A DNA stretch of 64,000 nt from Phoronis australis (Eukaryota; Phoronida; Phoronidae), in contig NMRA01000002.1 of assembly GCA_002633005.1 (NCBI GenBank), positions 1,453,919 to 1,517,918 of the forward strand, in the 5' to 3' direction. The notes below the pieces were generated by a model. It was not told the origin of the DNA and did no database searches. It was given only the letters and a program-made list of their open reading frames with translations. Each line of letters opens with the position of its first letter. The stretch's first letter is position 1. The translations under genes were made by a program, and so were the position numbers. Below are positions 1 through 12,874 of this stretch, piece by piece.

Positions 1-1
1 G

Positions 2-61
2 AAATTGGCAGATGTACCGCAAGTAGTCAAAGAATATTACAAAAGCGATTTTAAAGAGTAA
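2..61 (+). CDS. C-terminal end of an unidentified protein (partial, cut by window edge)
   Basis: The first bases read as an open frame of 19 codons ending in TAA at 59-61. The translation (LADVPQVVKEYYKSDFKE at its end) is charged and looks like a normal protein C-terminus rather than random intron sequence. The frame is open to the left edge, so this would be the last part of a terminal exon whose remainder lies outside the window. I do not recognise the family. The alternative is chance: an open stretch of 19 codons is not rare. No clear polyadenylation signal follows closely; a plus-strand AATAAA occurs only near 2493. Confidence 0.35.
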   Translation, partial: KLADVPQVVKEYYKSDFKE

Positions 62-184
62 ATGGCGTATTCGATTTTCTTTTTTAGCCAATTAAATGTG
101 AAATGCAACTTTAAGTTGAAGTAATCTTTGATATATTTACTGGTAGTATTGATTGACCAGTTCTAGGTGATGCATCCTCTAGTT

Positions 185-421
185 TGTTACGGTAAAATCT
201 CATCAAATTTAGCCAAAAATAATGGCCAAAAATGCCCTTTTTTCATTTTTCAAGGGCTTCTAATCTTGGCCACTAATTTTCAAAACTGTGTTTGATGGTA
301 GTTGTGGTACAAAACCTGAACATGGAAAATCATTTAGTTTGGTGCTACATGTATTTCTTGGAAAAATAGCGAAACAAAATTTTACTTGTCGGCCGTATGA
401 CAAGTACCGTGACTAAAGTAC
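185..421. repeat. Dispersed short inverted-repeat element, family A (MITE-like), copy 1
   Basis: This roughly 240-bp element begins with a tract like TAAAATCTCACCAATTTAG and has internal landmarks seen in every copy: a TTTTCATTTTT tract, AAGGCTTCTAA, a TTTTGAAAA tract, and TGGTAGTTGTGGTACA followed by CATGGAAA. Other copies or fragments are near 6308-6550 (allelic copy 7710-7945), 26762-27000, 28790-29040, 32195-32395, 39777-39900, 42420-42660, 45005-45245 and 54908-55130. In the best copies the far end carries the inverse of the first arm (GTCCTAAATTGGTGA). That structure, with no coding capacity, fits a non-autonomous DNA element. Confidence 0.7.
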
Positions 422-1244
422 TGATTAACTTGATTTTTGTTTTGGAGAAACATCATAAACGTATGCTTAGCAATAATCTTAAAAGGAGAAAAGTCATAAA
501 AATATGAGTACCACTAAAACACTGGACTCTTTTTAGTAGACAAGTGTTTGTGTGTAACTGGCAAACCTGTCTGAGCACTGAACTGCCTTTTAGAGATTGA
601 GATTTTTTTTATCTCGACGGTCCTGGAATCTGCCGCTTAAGTTTTCCCTGTAAATTAGGCACGAGTTCATTGTTTTTGTCATCCACAATATGTTTTGGCT
701 GTCATCCAGTATTGTTGATATTGTCAATAGTGTCCTCTGTTTAATCTACCCTGCCCCCTCTAAAGATCGATTTTCCTCTACAGAAATACAAATTCCTCCA
801 TCATTTTTTAGAAAATCTTAAACGTACCTTGTATGTTGTTAACACTGTCGCCTCGATATGTTTTGTACGCTTTTGATAACGTTCATAATAATGGGCGACA
901 CCTTATGAAATCATAGGTTATGGGTGTAGTGCAGTCATGTACACTCTGCGTTGCTAAGTTCCATTGTCCTGCACTTGACGTTCCATTGCACGACATAATT
1001 GTTGATGCGAGTCACAATGCTTCTGGAGGTGTTTATTAAGTGCACTACAATTATCGTTCCGTTCACTGTAATTGGTGCCAGTATCCTGGGCCAGGTAACA
1101 CACCAGGTCGTTGGTCTGTGTGGTGTAACACTGTTGTGCCCCTGTCCATATATATCTAGCTTGGCGTTTGTGGTGCTGCGGTTTGGTCTTTTTTGCTACT
1201 GGATTGGATCGTTATGCAGTAAGGGATTCAGTTACTCAATTGCA
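417..1244. repeat. Direct duplicate copy 1, ending at an N
   Basis: About 820 bp here is nearly identical to 1291-2112, with a few substitutions and small indels. Copy 1 stops exactly at the single N at 1245, whereas copy 2 runs on into new sequence. This copy-N-copy arrangement suggests two allelic contig ends placed side by side rather than a biological duplication. Confidence 0.85.
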
Positions 1245-1290
1245 NAGCAAGTCGGTTTTATGCTTAGGCGGACGACCATTGGGTTCCCGA

Positions 1291-2112
1291 GTATACTGAT
1301 TAACTTGATTTTTGTTTTGGAGAAACATCATAAACGTATGCTTAGCAATAATCTTAAAAGTAGAAAAGTCATAAAAATATGAGTATCACTAAAACACTGG
1401 ACTCTTTTTAGTAGACAAGTGTTTGTGTGTAACTGGCAAACCTGTCTAAGCACTGAACTGCCTTTTATAGATTGAGATTTTTTTATCTCGACGGTCCTGG
1501 AATCTGCAGCTTAACTTTTCCCTGTAAATTAGGCACGAGTTCATTGTTTTTGTCATCCACAATATGTTTTGGCTGTCATCCAGTATTGTTGATATTGTCA
1601 ATAGTGTCCTCTGTTTAATCTACCCTGCTGCCTCCTCTAAAGATCGATTTTCCTCTACAGAAAGACAAATTCCTCCATCATTTTTAGAAAATCTTAAACG
1701 TACCTTGTATGTTGTTAACACTGTCGCCTCGATATGTGTTTTGTTATGTTCATAATAATGGGCGACACCTTATGAAATCATAGGTTATGGGTGTAGTGCA
1801 GTCATGTACACTCTGCGTTGCTAAGTTCCATTGTCCTGCACTTGACGTTCCATTGCATGACGTAATTGTTGATGCGAGTCACAATGCTTCTGGAGGTGTT
1901 TATTAAGTGCACTACAATTATCGTTCCGTTCACTGTAATTGGTGCCAGTATCCTGGGCCAGGTAACACACCAGGTCGTTGGTCTGTGTGGTGTAACACTG
2001 TTGTGCCCCTGTCCATATATATCTAGCTTGGCGTTTGTGGTGCTGCGGTTTGGTCTTTTTTGCTACTGGATTGGATCGTTATGCAGTAAGGGATTCAGTT
2101 ACTCAATTGCAA
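1291..2112. repeat. Direct duplicate copy 2
   Basis: This is the second copy of 417-1244, starting 46 bp after the N at 1245. It contains the same landmarks in the same order and continues past the point where copy 1 is cut. No gene is recognised in either copy. Confidence 0.85.
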
Positions 2113-3967
2113 TGCATATTTGACGCAGTCTGCAATTTGTCAGAAGATGGTGATGTTTTCAAAATCTTTATTTTAGAGGATTGCGGTTTTCATAATGAAA
2201 CCATTTCCGTTAATTGACTTATCTTCGTAACCAAATTGTCTCATTTGTTTCAACATTATTGGCTTAAATTCACACATTTTGGTATTCGTAATTAAAGAAT
2301 TTGTGCCGTAAACACATTTGGTTGCTTTGTTGAAACTAGTTTGAAATTCATTTTTAACTTCAGTGATAAATGAGAAAATGTTGCGCTGGCTGTGGTCAGC
2401 ACTTTTGTGATAGACCTTATACATGGCGGTGAAGTAGACCCATGTTTCATGCTGGTGCAGCCATGTTGGAGGAGTTTTGCAATGTACACAGGATGATGGT
2501 TGAAATCAATAAAAAGTTTATGAAATGCATCTCATTGTATTGTTTCAACCGACAGTCACTTAGACCTGGCTTCATATTATGCTAAGGCAGACTTACGTAT
2601 CAAGTAATGCAATAAACCTTTGCTTGGTCGAAGGATCTAAGTTTTGATTTAAACCACTTACCATTTTAATGTTGTCTCGACTTGTTCCTTACTCGGATGA
2701 AAAGGGATTTTAGTCTTGCAAAGAACTGACAATTTGTTATTCTTCAACTGTATTTGGTGAATAAAATGACAGGCCAAGACAAGTCAATTTGTATGGCCGC
2801 CTCCCGTTCAGTAATGCTAGGACCTCGCTAAAAAGCAAGACTTCGCGAGGTTACCTGAGATATTGCCGTGCATTTTAAATGAGAGCATGTGACTTTTAGG
2901 TTTAGCTAGGTCCTAGTGCAGGTCCTAGCGTCTAGTGAACGCACGCCTGGTCTCCCAATTTGTATGGCCAGTCTCCAGTAATAACAGCTCTTTTGAAGCC
3001 CAGAGGTCACCCTTTTTGATAAAGGCACAACTGAGATCAATTTCATAGTGGTAAGTGATCTAAATCAAAAAAATGTGAAGGGTGAATCCGTCAACTTCAG
3101 ACAACTAATGGCAACACAACTGGGATACTGTAGAATTTAGAACTGTGGCGATGGTTCTTGCACAGAATTTAAGTGCGAGTGTTATCATAGGCAAAATTTA
3201 CTGAAATTATTTAATAACCGATTACTTTACAAAACCCTGCAAATCAGCGAGACTACAATGTTTACAATTTGCATTTAAGCGCTTTCAAATAAGTTGATAT
3301 TCTACATATCCTAGTTTTCAATGAAATTTTATGCTATATGGCACTGTACATAACTTGAAGCCTCATTCTTATTCAGGTCTAACAGATGTTGCTACATGAC
3401 TAAAATATCAATCAACGGTTCTCCATTAGAAATCGTGAAAATAGAAAAGACAAGACAAATTTAATCTGACTTGACAAATTGGTATAAACAGCTAAAATAG
3501 CTAAAATATTACAAGTACAAGACAAAAATAGCAAAATTTAAATGTCCATTTAGCTAGACAGGATAGCGTAAAACTTCATCAGCACCACGGAGGATTTGCC
3601 ATGCAGTACATCCCACATTTCCACAAGTGTTCGTTCTGGGTGGGGACCAAGGTTAGACCCTGCCCAGTAACTTTGTAGTGGAGACTGAATCTAAAACACA
3701 ACCAAGCAAGCGCATTGTCTCACCTCCTGGTCCTGGATTTCACTGGCGCAATTCCAGCAATGAGTCGGTTGATGGCAAGGGAGTCACTTGTCATTTAGTC
3801 AGTTTTCCTCTCAAGTCAACATAACGGTGAACTGGGACATTGCACATTTCTAGATTGCCTTTTAATTTTCTACATTTCAGATGTTCAAACAAATGCGCAT
3901 GAGGATGCCATGCATCGGAGATATAGCTATACAAGAGCACAGATTGCACTTTCTGGTTTTAACTGTT

Positions 3968-6900
3968 CTAAAACAAATCCAACGGTTCCTCGTCTGCGGC
4001 TGTGTTGTCTTGAATATACTTAAGTATGTCATCGTTGCCCATAGCAACAGACTGCTTGTCAGTCTCCAATGAAAACAAGTCTTCAGTTTTGTTATTCGTT
4101 GACGGTTTCTGCAGTTTGCTGGTCCGTGGTTTGGGTGCAGGACGTGGCTTAGCAGCTACTTGGGGCTTGGGCTTGGCTGCTAATGGTGGCTTGGGTTTGG
4201 TGCTTGGTTTCGGTGCTGCCTTGGGCTTGTTTGATAAGGTCAAAAGGTCACTCAGGTCATCCTCAATGCTGTAAAGAAGATGTTCATAACATGAGCAGAG
4301 TAAAAGATTCAGCAATGCTGTCACAAACTGCATATTAACAGTAGTACAATAACAGTTGTTTTAATGACAAATGTCCCGGCAGTGCTAATTATGTGATACG
4401 GGTCACCGTAGTTGCCAATTTAAAACTTCTCTGTGAAGCAGTTGGCGAGTTCCACCCAAAACATGATCCAAAACAATGATGGCACAGTGCCACTAAGAGG
4501 CGCCATAGTAGTCCAAAAATCATCATTAACTGTCATCTTCACGCTAAAAGCATACACACCAATTTTCATAATCAACCTTAGAGTGGTTTAAACACAGACT
4601 AGGAAATACAGTAAAAATGGACACGAGATGGCGCAAAATACATCGAATCCATCCAGAAAATAGAACGTGTCATCATTTTTTAATAGAAGCATATTTACCA
4701 AATTTCACTAAAATTTGTCAAGGAACTTCAAAGAAACAGAGGAAAATAAAATTGCCACTAAGAGACACAGCATTCGTTAGGTCCATCCCAAACATATCTG
4801 TTGTCAACTTCAAACGCACTTGCCAAATTCAGTAAAGATCCTGCAGAGGGTTTAGGAGATACACCCATGGACACAAAAATGTGCACAAAAATGAGGGTGA
4901 AAAGGTAAACTAGTGCGGTTCACATTTACTTTAACAATTCCGAGTTGTCTTCATCGTCAAATAATGAGTCTTTCTTCTGGTCCACTTTAGCACTTGGCAA
5001 CAAAAATCGGTCCTCCTCTTCTTTTGTTAGCCCCCCACCAAAGTCAGGTTCATTGAACAGCTGGATACCTATTGGAACAGACAGGAAATCAATTATTGTT
5101 GGATCAGGCAGTTCAGAAATAAGATGTACTCAACATTTTTTTAAAAATCTCTTGCTGAAAATTTGGAACAGAATTTTTCTACAGTTTGAAACTTACTGGG
5201 AAACTGAATTTGTTTCTCCATTCTCTTTATGCATAACTAAATCGTATATAAAAAATTCTTGTCCACATTTCTCTTTGGTTTTCACTTTAATACAACAGAC
5301 ATACATTAGGACTGTAATTTCAAGTGCATGCAATTCACCGACAAATTTCAATTTAGAAAGTGAAGTCTCAAGAAAAACAATACATACAGACTAAGCAAAA
5401 AACAGTTAGTGTTATGTGCAGTTAAAAATTAAAAATGAAACCTTAAGGAATGTATACATATTTCATGAAAATCCACATGGACTGCTTGGACATACATGTG
5501 GTGGCTGGCAAAACAAAACCTTCTCGACTTTAACCTTCAGAGAGCCTAGGGGAAAAGGTGATTAAGCTCATTGAAAAAAGAAATAATGACCATCAAGATA
5601 TCATCTATATAAACCGTGCATCAAATTTACTTGGCTCATGTGATTGGTCTGTTGGTAATGCAAACAGGTCATCTGATGTTTCCTGCTGGTTTTCGGTGAA
5701 CAGGTCAGTGTCTCCCTCTTCAGTCTCATCAAACAAAGCAGAGTTCTGGCCAGCTTCACTAAATGGAAGATCAATGGTTTTCTTGTTACCTCACTATAGT
5801 TATGTAACTCTGGTTGACGCATTCAACGCTCGTGGCTTATTTAGTTCGTTTTGGGCTTGCAGACGGTAACTATGGTAAAAATTCTTCAATTTGGGATAGT
5901 GAAAAATAAACTGTTTTGCTCAACTAGGTCTGAGCTTGTCCAACATTTGCCAGACAGATGGGGATGACAACATAATGCACTCATATAACAATAAGTGGGC
6001 GCATAAAAATCACCGTCCATACTTCCAAAAGGCGAAGATCATATTAGCACCACCTTTTGATAATTTCGCTGAATTAGTTTTCTGAACTCCAAAGCAAATG
6101 GGAACGGTAACCTTTAACTTTGCGGTTAACCACAGTTAACATCGAAGCTTCCACAATACCGGAGTTAACAAGGGTTTATGGTCCTGAATCAGAAGATAAT
6201 TGCCTCATTACCCCCTATGGGTTTTTAACAGTCGAGCCCAGAATGAATTATTTCATGCTACTGATCTTACACGTGTGTTCTGTTACATCACCCACATTTT
6301 GGACTAGTGGTAAAAACTCACCACATTTAGGACACATTATGACTAACAAGTTAAATTACATTTTATTACCTTTCCATGAAACACATGTAGAACCAAATCA
6401 AATCATGGCTTTCCATGTTTAAATTTTGTACCATGACTGGCATCAGACAAAGTTTTGAAAAATCGTGGGCATTCGCAACCATGTAACAAGCCTTTGAGAA
6501 ATGAAAAAAAGCACATGTGGTAATTATTTTTGTCTGAATTTTACTGTATCTCCACGCTCATAATGATCAATAAAAGTTTCCACTCCTGGAGAATTAGCAG
6601 TAAGTTTGATGTCTGTAACACGCTCAAACTCCACATTGAACAAAGGGCAACATTTTGTATGAAGCTATTCAGTAACCTTTTAAGGCTTACCTCATCGCAC
6701 CTGTAATAATTCTCTAATAAATTAACTCGCTGTTTTTCCCATTATCATCACTCTCCACTGGACGACAATTGTTCTAAACTGAAGTCAACACAAGCTGCCA
6801 CCCACCACATATAAAAATACACATGCAGCGCTGCACTAAACAACCGTACGACAAGTGAAAAAATGACACATATATCCAGCAGCATTGTACACATATTAAA

Positions 6901-9900
6901 CATGAAGTAAATCATCCGTACTTACCCAATACCTGTCGTTGGTTGATCTTCCTCAAATAANNNNNNNNNNNNNNNNNNNNNNNNNNNNNNNNNNNNNNNN
7001 NNNNNNNNNNNNNNNNNNNNNNNNNNNNNNNNNNNNNNNATTTTTGTATTCGTGCGCGCCGATTGAAAGTAATCGTGAGTGTTGCTGTGTTGCAAAATCT
7101 CTTATCCTGGGCCGATTTGAAAAATTCAAAGTTGTACTCATATTTGTTTTCGCTCCTCTTTTCAAATATTAAAATAAAAACTACTTGTAACTCTCTCCAT
7201 AAAAAGTACAGTCTGCTAGGTAGATTGTAATCAGCTGATCATATCCGCATGAGCGAAGCCAATTATCCTCGCTCGTGACTCGATGAATAGAGCAGCTTGG
7301 CGGCATCCCTTTGATCGTGAGCCGAGCGCGACTCAGCCAAGGTGGATAAATACGGTCTAGTTCAATTTTCCATACCCCACCGTTTACCTTGACGACCAGG
7401 GTTAGGACCAATCTTATTTAGTGGGACTGTTCATAGCATGCAAAAGGTGAAGATCACATTAATTGTGATAATTTCGCTGAATTAGTTTTCTGAACTCCGA
7501 AGCAAATGGGAACGGTAACCTTTAACTTTGCGGTTAACCACAGTTAACATCGAAGCTTCTACATTAGCCGAGTTAACAAGGGCTTATGGTCCTGAATCAG
7601 AAGATAATTGCTTCATTACCCCCTATGGGTTTTTAATAGTTGAGCCCAGAATGAATTATTTCATGTTACTGATCTTACACAAGTGTTCTGTTACATCATC
7701 CACATTTTGGACTTGTGGTAAAATCTCACCACATTTAGGACACATTATGACTAACAAGTGAAATTACATTTTACTACCTTTCCATGAAACACATGTAGAA
7801 CCAAATCAAATCGTGGCTTTCCGTGTTTGAATTTTGTACCACGACTAGCATCAGACAAAGTTTTGAAAAATTGTGGGCATTCGCAACCATGTAACAAGCC
7901 TTTTGCACTGTTGGTAATTATTTTTGTCCGAATTTTACTGTATCTCCACCCTCATAATGATCATTAAAAGTTTCCATTTATGGAGAATTAGCAGGATGTT
8001 TGACGTCTGAATCACGCTCACACTCCACATTAAATAAAGGGCAGCATTTTGTATGAAGCTCTTCAGTAACCTTTTAAGGCTTACCTCATCGCACCTGTAA
8101 TAACTCTCTAATAAATTAACTCGCTGTTTTTCCTATTATCACCACTCTCCACTGGACGACAATTGTTCTAAACTGAAGTCAACACAGGCTGCCACCCACC
8201 ACATATAAAAATACACATGCAGCGCTGCACTAAACAACCGTTCGACAAGTGAAAAAATGACACATATATCCAGCAGCATTGCACGCATATTAAACATGAA
8301 GTAAATAATCCGTACTTACCCAATACCCGTCGTTGGTTGATCTTCCTCAAATAAATCCCCCTCTTCACCTGTTGACTTCACTTCGCCTTTCCTGTATTTA
8401 CCTGCTTTTATTGCACTTACACCTGGAAATGTATAATTACGCACAAATTGAAGCCCATCCGACACAGTATTGTGCATCAGTACTGTGTATATTGAAACAC
8501 TCTATCATGAACAGTTATATCTACATGTGGTTTGAACAACAACTAGATCAGTTTCAATCATATGCATGTTACGTGGCAGAAAAGGGGGCAAGTGGCCCCC
8601 TAAATTCAGGGGGAATTGGTGGCGATTGGGGGGTGGGGGTGGGGGGTGGGGGCACTTGATGGCATCCAGGAGCAAGAAGTAAGTTGGAGGCGATCGGGAC
8701 AGAGACTGAAAATTGTTACACATTCGGGCAAAGCTATGCCATACGCTCCACCCCCTGAACAACCAAGCCCAGATATGGCTTCTTTGAAGCGCAGAATAAA
8801 GGATTGAATTGTCTATCTATCATCATTAATGACAATTTGATTCAAACATGGAGGCTTATCACAATTTATGCCTGTTAAATTGCTTGCTATCAATACATCT
8901 TCAGAAATACTATTGGAACTTTAAAGCCTGCACCTTTTACGAGACATTATTCGGTTAGCTCAATTTGTACCTTCATAAGCAAGTAATTGATAGCTTTACT
9001 TAGAGATGAAAATTTACCTAGAAACTCCAGCAAAAGGGGACAAGAACACAACTTGGGTGTTGAAGCTAAAAACTTCACAAAATCGTCCAATCGGTTACGC
9101 CTTTCCTGCAAAACCTGATCATCAACAAGAAGCGCCATCTTTGGGAGAGTTGGAAACATGGTTCCTGAATAATTCTTATCCAGCTTTGCTTTCAGGTTTT
9201 CAAAATCTTGAAGTTTCCTAGGAACCTAAGTTTTAATACAACATCATAACATTATTATCACAATACTTCTGCAAACAACAGAGGACTGCAAATCAAATAA
9301 GACAAAACATTTAAGGTTATCTAGGATCTTATCGACATGTTTGTGTATACATAGCCAAACATTTACAAAACTACAGACTTTAATTCAGTAAAAGGACAAA
9401 ACAGAAGGCCTGTAGACTTTGATTTTTGACTTTTTATTAATATCAATGCCATGAATTGGGTTATGAAACCATACATATTTTAAGCAAAAAGAAAGGTACA
9501 TTCACAGCAAAATGTTTGTATCTGAAAAACATGACAAAATTTCATTTGATATAAAGTTCATGATCAAATTTCAAAAACGCCGTCACGGTTTTCTAAATTA
9601 TTATGTCAGAGTTTTTTCAGGAAAGTTCTAGAAAAAGTCCTATTTTTTATAGCCATTTATACGTCAATTGAAATTTACAAAATTAAAACAATTCTTAAAG
9701 TTTTTTGGAGAACACTGAAATAAGGCACAGTATCTGAAAGTTTCATTTGAATCTGACCAGCCATTCCTGAGATAAAACTATCTGAATTTAGCCAAATTTG
9801 GATATCTTGCTAGGGTCCCACAAAAATAATAGAGAGAGATACAATATGTTTATGAACTTATATTTGAAATTGGTGCAGCATTGATATATATGATACCACG

Positions 9901-12874
9901 GATAACAAATTTTTACACAATTGCTTTCTTGAATAAAATTGATATGTGACAGACACATTATGGACAACTGCTAATTTCAAACCAGAGAAACATTTTGCAT
10001 CAAAGAAATGGGCCACAGAATGTAAACAATGAAAAAACTTCAATTCAAAGTGTTAGCAAATATGTTTTCAAAGTTAAATCATTCTGAATTTGTCTTCAAA
10101 TGTACTACATTAAACAACTCAACAGTTTAATACACAGCACTTAACAAACGAGTAGAACTTAATGTTCTCAACATTTCTAAACAAAAATAACTCTTCAGAA
10201 AATCTTATTTCATCATTACATAACGCCTGCCACCAAACACTGTTAAATTACGTTTTGCGTATTTGCAACTATGTAGCAAGTTTTTGAAAAATGGTACTTA
10301 ACCAGAATTTTAAATTTTCAATATGGCTCTGCATGTGGTTAGAATTCTGTACTTATGCTACATAATAGGTAAACCCTGGTCTATGCACTTTCATTTGTCG
10401 AAAGCGATTTTCCTTTAACTTTTGTATAATTGTTTATAATCAGAGTGTAATACTATATGTAAAGTACTTTTGTCCAAAAGTCCTGAACGGCTCCTCCCGA
10501 CTTGAACTAAAGTAATGGCAAAATAAAAACTGCTCTATTTCAACCATCAAGTTTGTTAACTCAAAAAATTGGAACACCTGTTAACACACCCTGATTAGTT
10601 GTACATGCAGTCAGTCAGAAAGTCGTGTTAGAAAACTCTGAGTGTTTAGTCATGGAATAAGACATATCATCATGTGCAACACTGTATATATTCAATTACT
10701 ATGTATTGAACAAAACCAGACTCTTGATGGCCTTGCCATGTATTGAACAATATCTGAATATTTATGCCCTTACCATGTATTGAAAAATATCCTACTCTTG
10801 ATGGCCTTACCATGTATTGAACAATGTCTGACTCTTTATGTTTGGGTGATTTGAAACACTGCAGTCTGGACACAACCACAACGTGGTACTCCACAGTCAT
10901 CATTAGTCTGCCATGGATCTCCTTGTAAGTCGGAACACTAAGGTCAATTTCTGTGTTTTTGTTCTTGAGTTCTCTGCAAAACAAATGTGATCAAGGCCAT
11001 GGAAACTGATCATTACCTTTTTGCACTGGGTATTCCTTTTCATGGCAGTGATAGTATCAAGAGTCTGAATACTGTAATTTTTGTCCACAAACTTGCCTCT
11101 GCGACTTTAAAGTTACTCTTTTTGGAAGCTGGCAGGTACTTAGCAGTCTACACTACTGAATGCGTGCATATTTGGGTCAATGCGCAATATCCAACATACA
11201 CAAGTCTCAAATTGTTTTTTATTTTTAGTGCATCTTTTCCCATTATTCATACTTTTCACAAACATTAAATTCATGACGTAGCTAGGGGGTGGACGGTGGC
11301 AGTGTGAGGGTGACAGCACCGTCATCTTCTGCCACCTGGTGAAAATAGTGGTAGCTACACAACTGCATGTTTAAATTGAATACAACATCTAACATACTTG
11401 GTTTTTACTAAAGTATCTAGCCAACAAAGCATTGGAAATGATTTCATTTGGTTACAATTTTCAGTATTTTAAAAAGAGCAAATCAAATTTCGGAACAAAT
11501 TTTGCAGCTGTGAAACTGCCATCATCTCTCAGGAGATGATGCAAAAAGTTTAGGAAATGGCGTGGGAACGTGTAACCCTTACCAGCCAGCTAGGTGTATG
11601 AAGACTGTCGTCAAAATACAGCTAGGTACCACTGTGTGTATCTTCTGTAGACACCGAAATTGCACATAGCCAGGGTAGTTCTGCTCGTCATCTCGCCGTG
11701 AAACTTGCATCAACATGTAAAGCTAAAGACCGGACAGGGTGCATGCAAACTCTGGCAATCAACCGATACTCACTTTGCCAGTTAGAGCCATTTAAGTTAA
11801 AAACAATGCAATAAACATTATTTTCTTGCGTACCTCTCCGCCTTTTCTAACAACGAAAAGTATGTCGTCGTTTTGAAAACAGTACGCTCGTGTCACTCAC
11901 ATGCGCCATTTCTTAAATTTTTGCGACAACTTCGCAGCAGCAAAAGTTGTTCTGAAATTCGGTGTTTTGGTATCTAAATTCTGAAAACTTATAATAAAGT
12001 GAAACCAGTTCCAATAATTTATTGTGACACCTACGCAAGCTCATGAAAGAAAAACACTTGATTGAAGAATAAGCAAAAAAAGAAACTGGCCAATAGGTGA
12101 CGCAATATTTCATGACGCCGAAAGTTGTCGCTAAAGTTTGCTCCACAACTTTAGAAGCAGAATAACGGTAGAACGCCATTTTTTCTAACACTGTTAAATA
12201 ATTTAGTTTACTCAAGGAAGACTGTAGTTTTTAATGACACTAATTTTGTGTCAGATTTTATCTTACCACTTTTTTTACCCACATCGGTGAAAAGCTGTAT
12301 ATTTAGTATACAGCTTTGTACTGAGGCTAGTGTTACCCCTGCAGGTCTTAGTTCTACATGTTTAAGTTTCACAACAAGGTGGCGAGCAGAACTACCAAGG
12401 CTGTGTGAAATTTTGGGGTCTAACGGAGCTCAACAAACGGTGGTACCTAGATGTATTTTAATGTTGTGAATGTTGGTTTGTGTGGTCTCGTCTTTCGTGT
12501 TGTCTCGTGTGTTCGTGTTCGTCCGTGGGTTTCCGTAAGTGGCCGGATGTTGTAAGTTTTAGTATTGTCATGTGACTGGGGAATCAAGAGGGATCTCTGT
12601 TCGTGTGGCACTGCTGCACGCAGGACCTCTGCATTTGTGGGTCTTCATCTCAAGCGTGTATTCAAGCTTTCATAGGAGTAAAGGTAAGCTGCACGAGAAC
12701 CTGTGTATCAAGTCACAACATTAACAATAGTTCCCATAATACAGCTAGCTGGGTACATGGGTACATTGACCACCACACGCTTTAGTGAATAAGACAACAA
12801 CTGTCTACTCCACAAATACCATGACTTGTGAAAAGGAAACAATCTTACCTGCTAGTAACTGTTGCAACTGGCAT
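3968..12874 (-). CDS. HS1BP3: HCLS1-binding protein 3 (PX-domain protein), complete, 7 exons
   Basis: HS1BP3 is a cytoplasmic PX-domain protein that binds the cortactin-like protein HS1 and phosphatidic acid and has been linked to negative regulation of autophagy. Exons in reading order are 12849-12874, 10811-10973, 9018-9225, 8320-8422, 5631-5758, 4930-5068 and 3968-4268. All phases join, giving 355 aa (the human protein is about 390). The start reads MPVATVTSR. Residues about 10-132 form the PX domain (IDLSVPTYKEIHGRLMM, then FPTLPK and LLLEFLG). An acidic middle follows (DLFEED, DLFTEN, IQLFNEPDFGGG). The tail has EDDLSDLLTL, a Lys/Pro-rich stretch (KPKPPLAAKPKP) and DILKYIQDN near the end, all shared with vertebrate HS1BP3. 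Family function is known from vertebrates; here it is inferred. A truncated extra copy of exon 4 lies at 6930-6960 beside the N gap. Confidence 0.93.
6025..6960. repeat. Direct duplicate copy 1 within HS1BP3 intron 4, ending at the N run
   Basis: About 930 bp matches 7440-8356 closely. It includes a family A element and, at its right end, the beginning of HS1BP3 exon 4 (splice donor plus roughly 25 coding bases), and is cut off by the N run at 6961. Differences are scattered substitutions and small indels of a few percent. This looks like the other haplotype of the same locus. Confidence 0.85.
6961..7039. other. Assembly gap (79 N)
   Basis: This is a run of unknown bases. The sequence to its left duplicates sequence that begins about 400 bp to its right. 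The 7040-7439 interval between the gap and the second copy is unique in the window. Confidence 1.
7440..8356. repeat. Direct duplicate copy 2, containing the intact HS1BP3 exon 4
   Basis: This is the second copy of 6025-6960. It continues without interruption through the complete HS1BP3 exon 4 (8320-8422), so it is the copy to use for the gene model. Apart from the exon it holds intronic sequence and a family A element at 7710-7945. Confidence 0.85.
8628..8652 (+). other. G-quadruplex-type G-run cluster in HS1BP3 intron 3
   Basis: Four runs of five or six G are separated by single T residues (G6 T G5 T G6 T G5). This satisfies the usual quadruplex rule with one-base loops. The G-rich strand is the plus strand, the template for HS1BP3 transcription, so the intronic RNA would carry C-runs. 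Confidence 0.8.
10700..10847 (-). repeat. 37-bp tandem repeat spanning the exon 2 splice donor of HS1BP3
   Basis: The sequence TTCAATACATG followed by a GT/GC donor-like tract recurs with exact 37-bp spacing. Exon ends or pseudo-ends fall at 10811, 10774, 10737 and 10700 on the minus strand. The first is the donor that joins in frame to exon 3; the others read gtaagg, gcaagg and gtaatt. The repeat includes the last coding bases (encoding IVQYM). Confidence 0.85.

Larger units (their letters stand above)
62..3967. other. Intergenic stretch with repeats, no supported gene
   Basis: Between the partial exon at the left edge and the HS1BP3 stop codon I find no coding exon. The stretch holds a copy of the dispersed inverted-repeat element described at 185-421, a direct duplication interrupted by a single N (417-1244 and 1291-2112), and low-complexity AT-rich sequence. 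Short open frames at 999-1382 and 1866-2123 are the same frame in the two duplicate copies. They lack homology I can recognise and lack exon-like borders. The 3' untranslated region of HS1BP3 should extend leftward from 3967 by an unknown length. Confidence 0.6.

Noticed and set aside
999-2123. Duplicated gene encoding a 85-127 residue hydrophobic protein
   Set aside because: The same short frame appears in two allelic copies, with no signal of coding constraint, no splice context and no known homologue.
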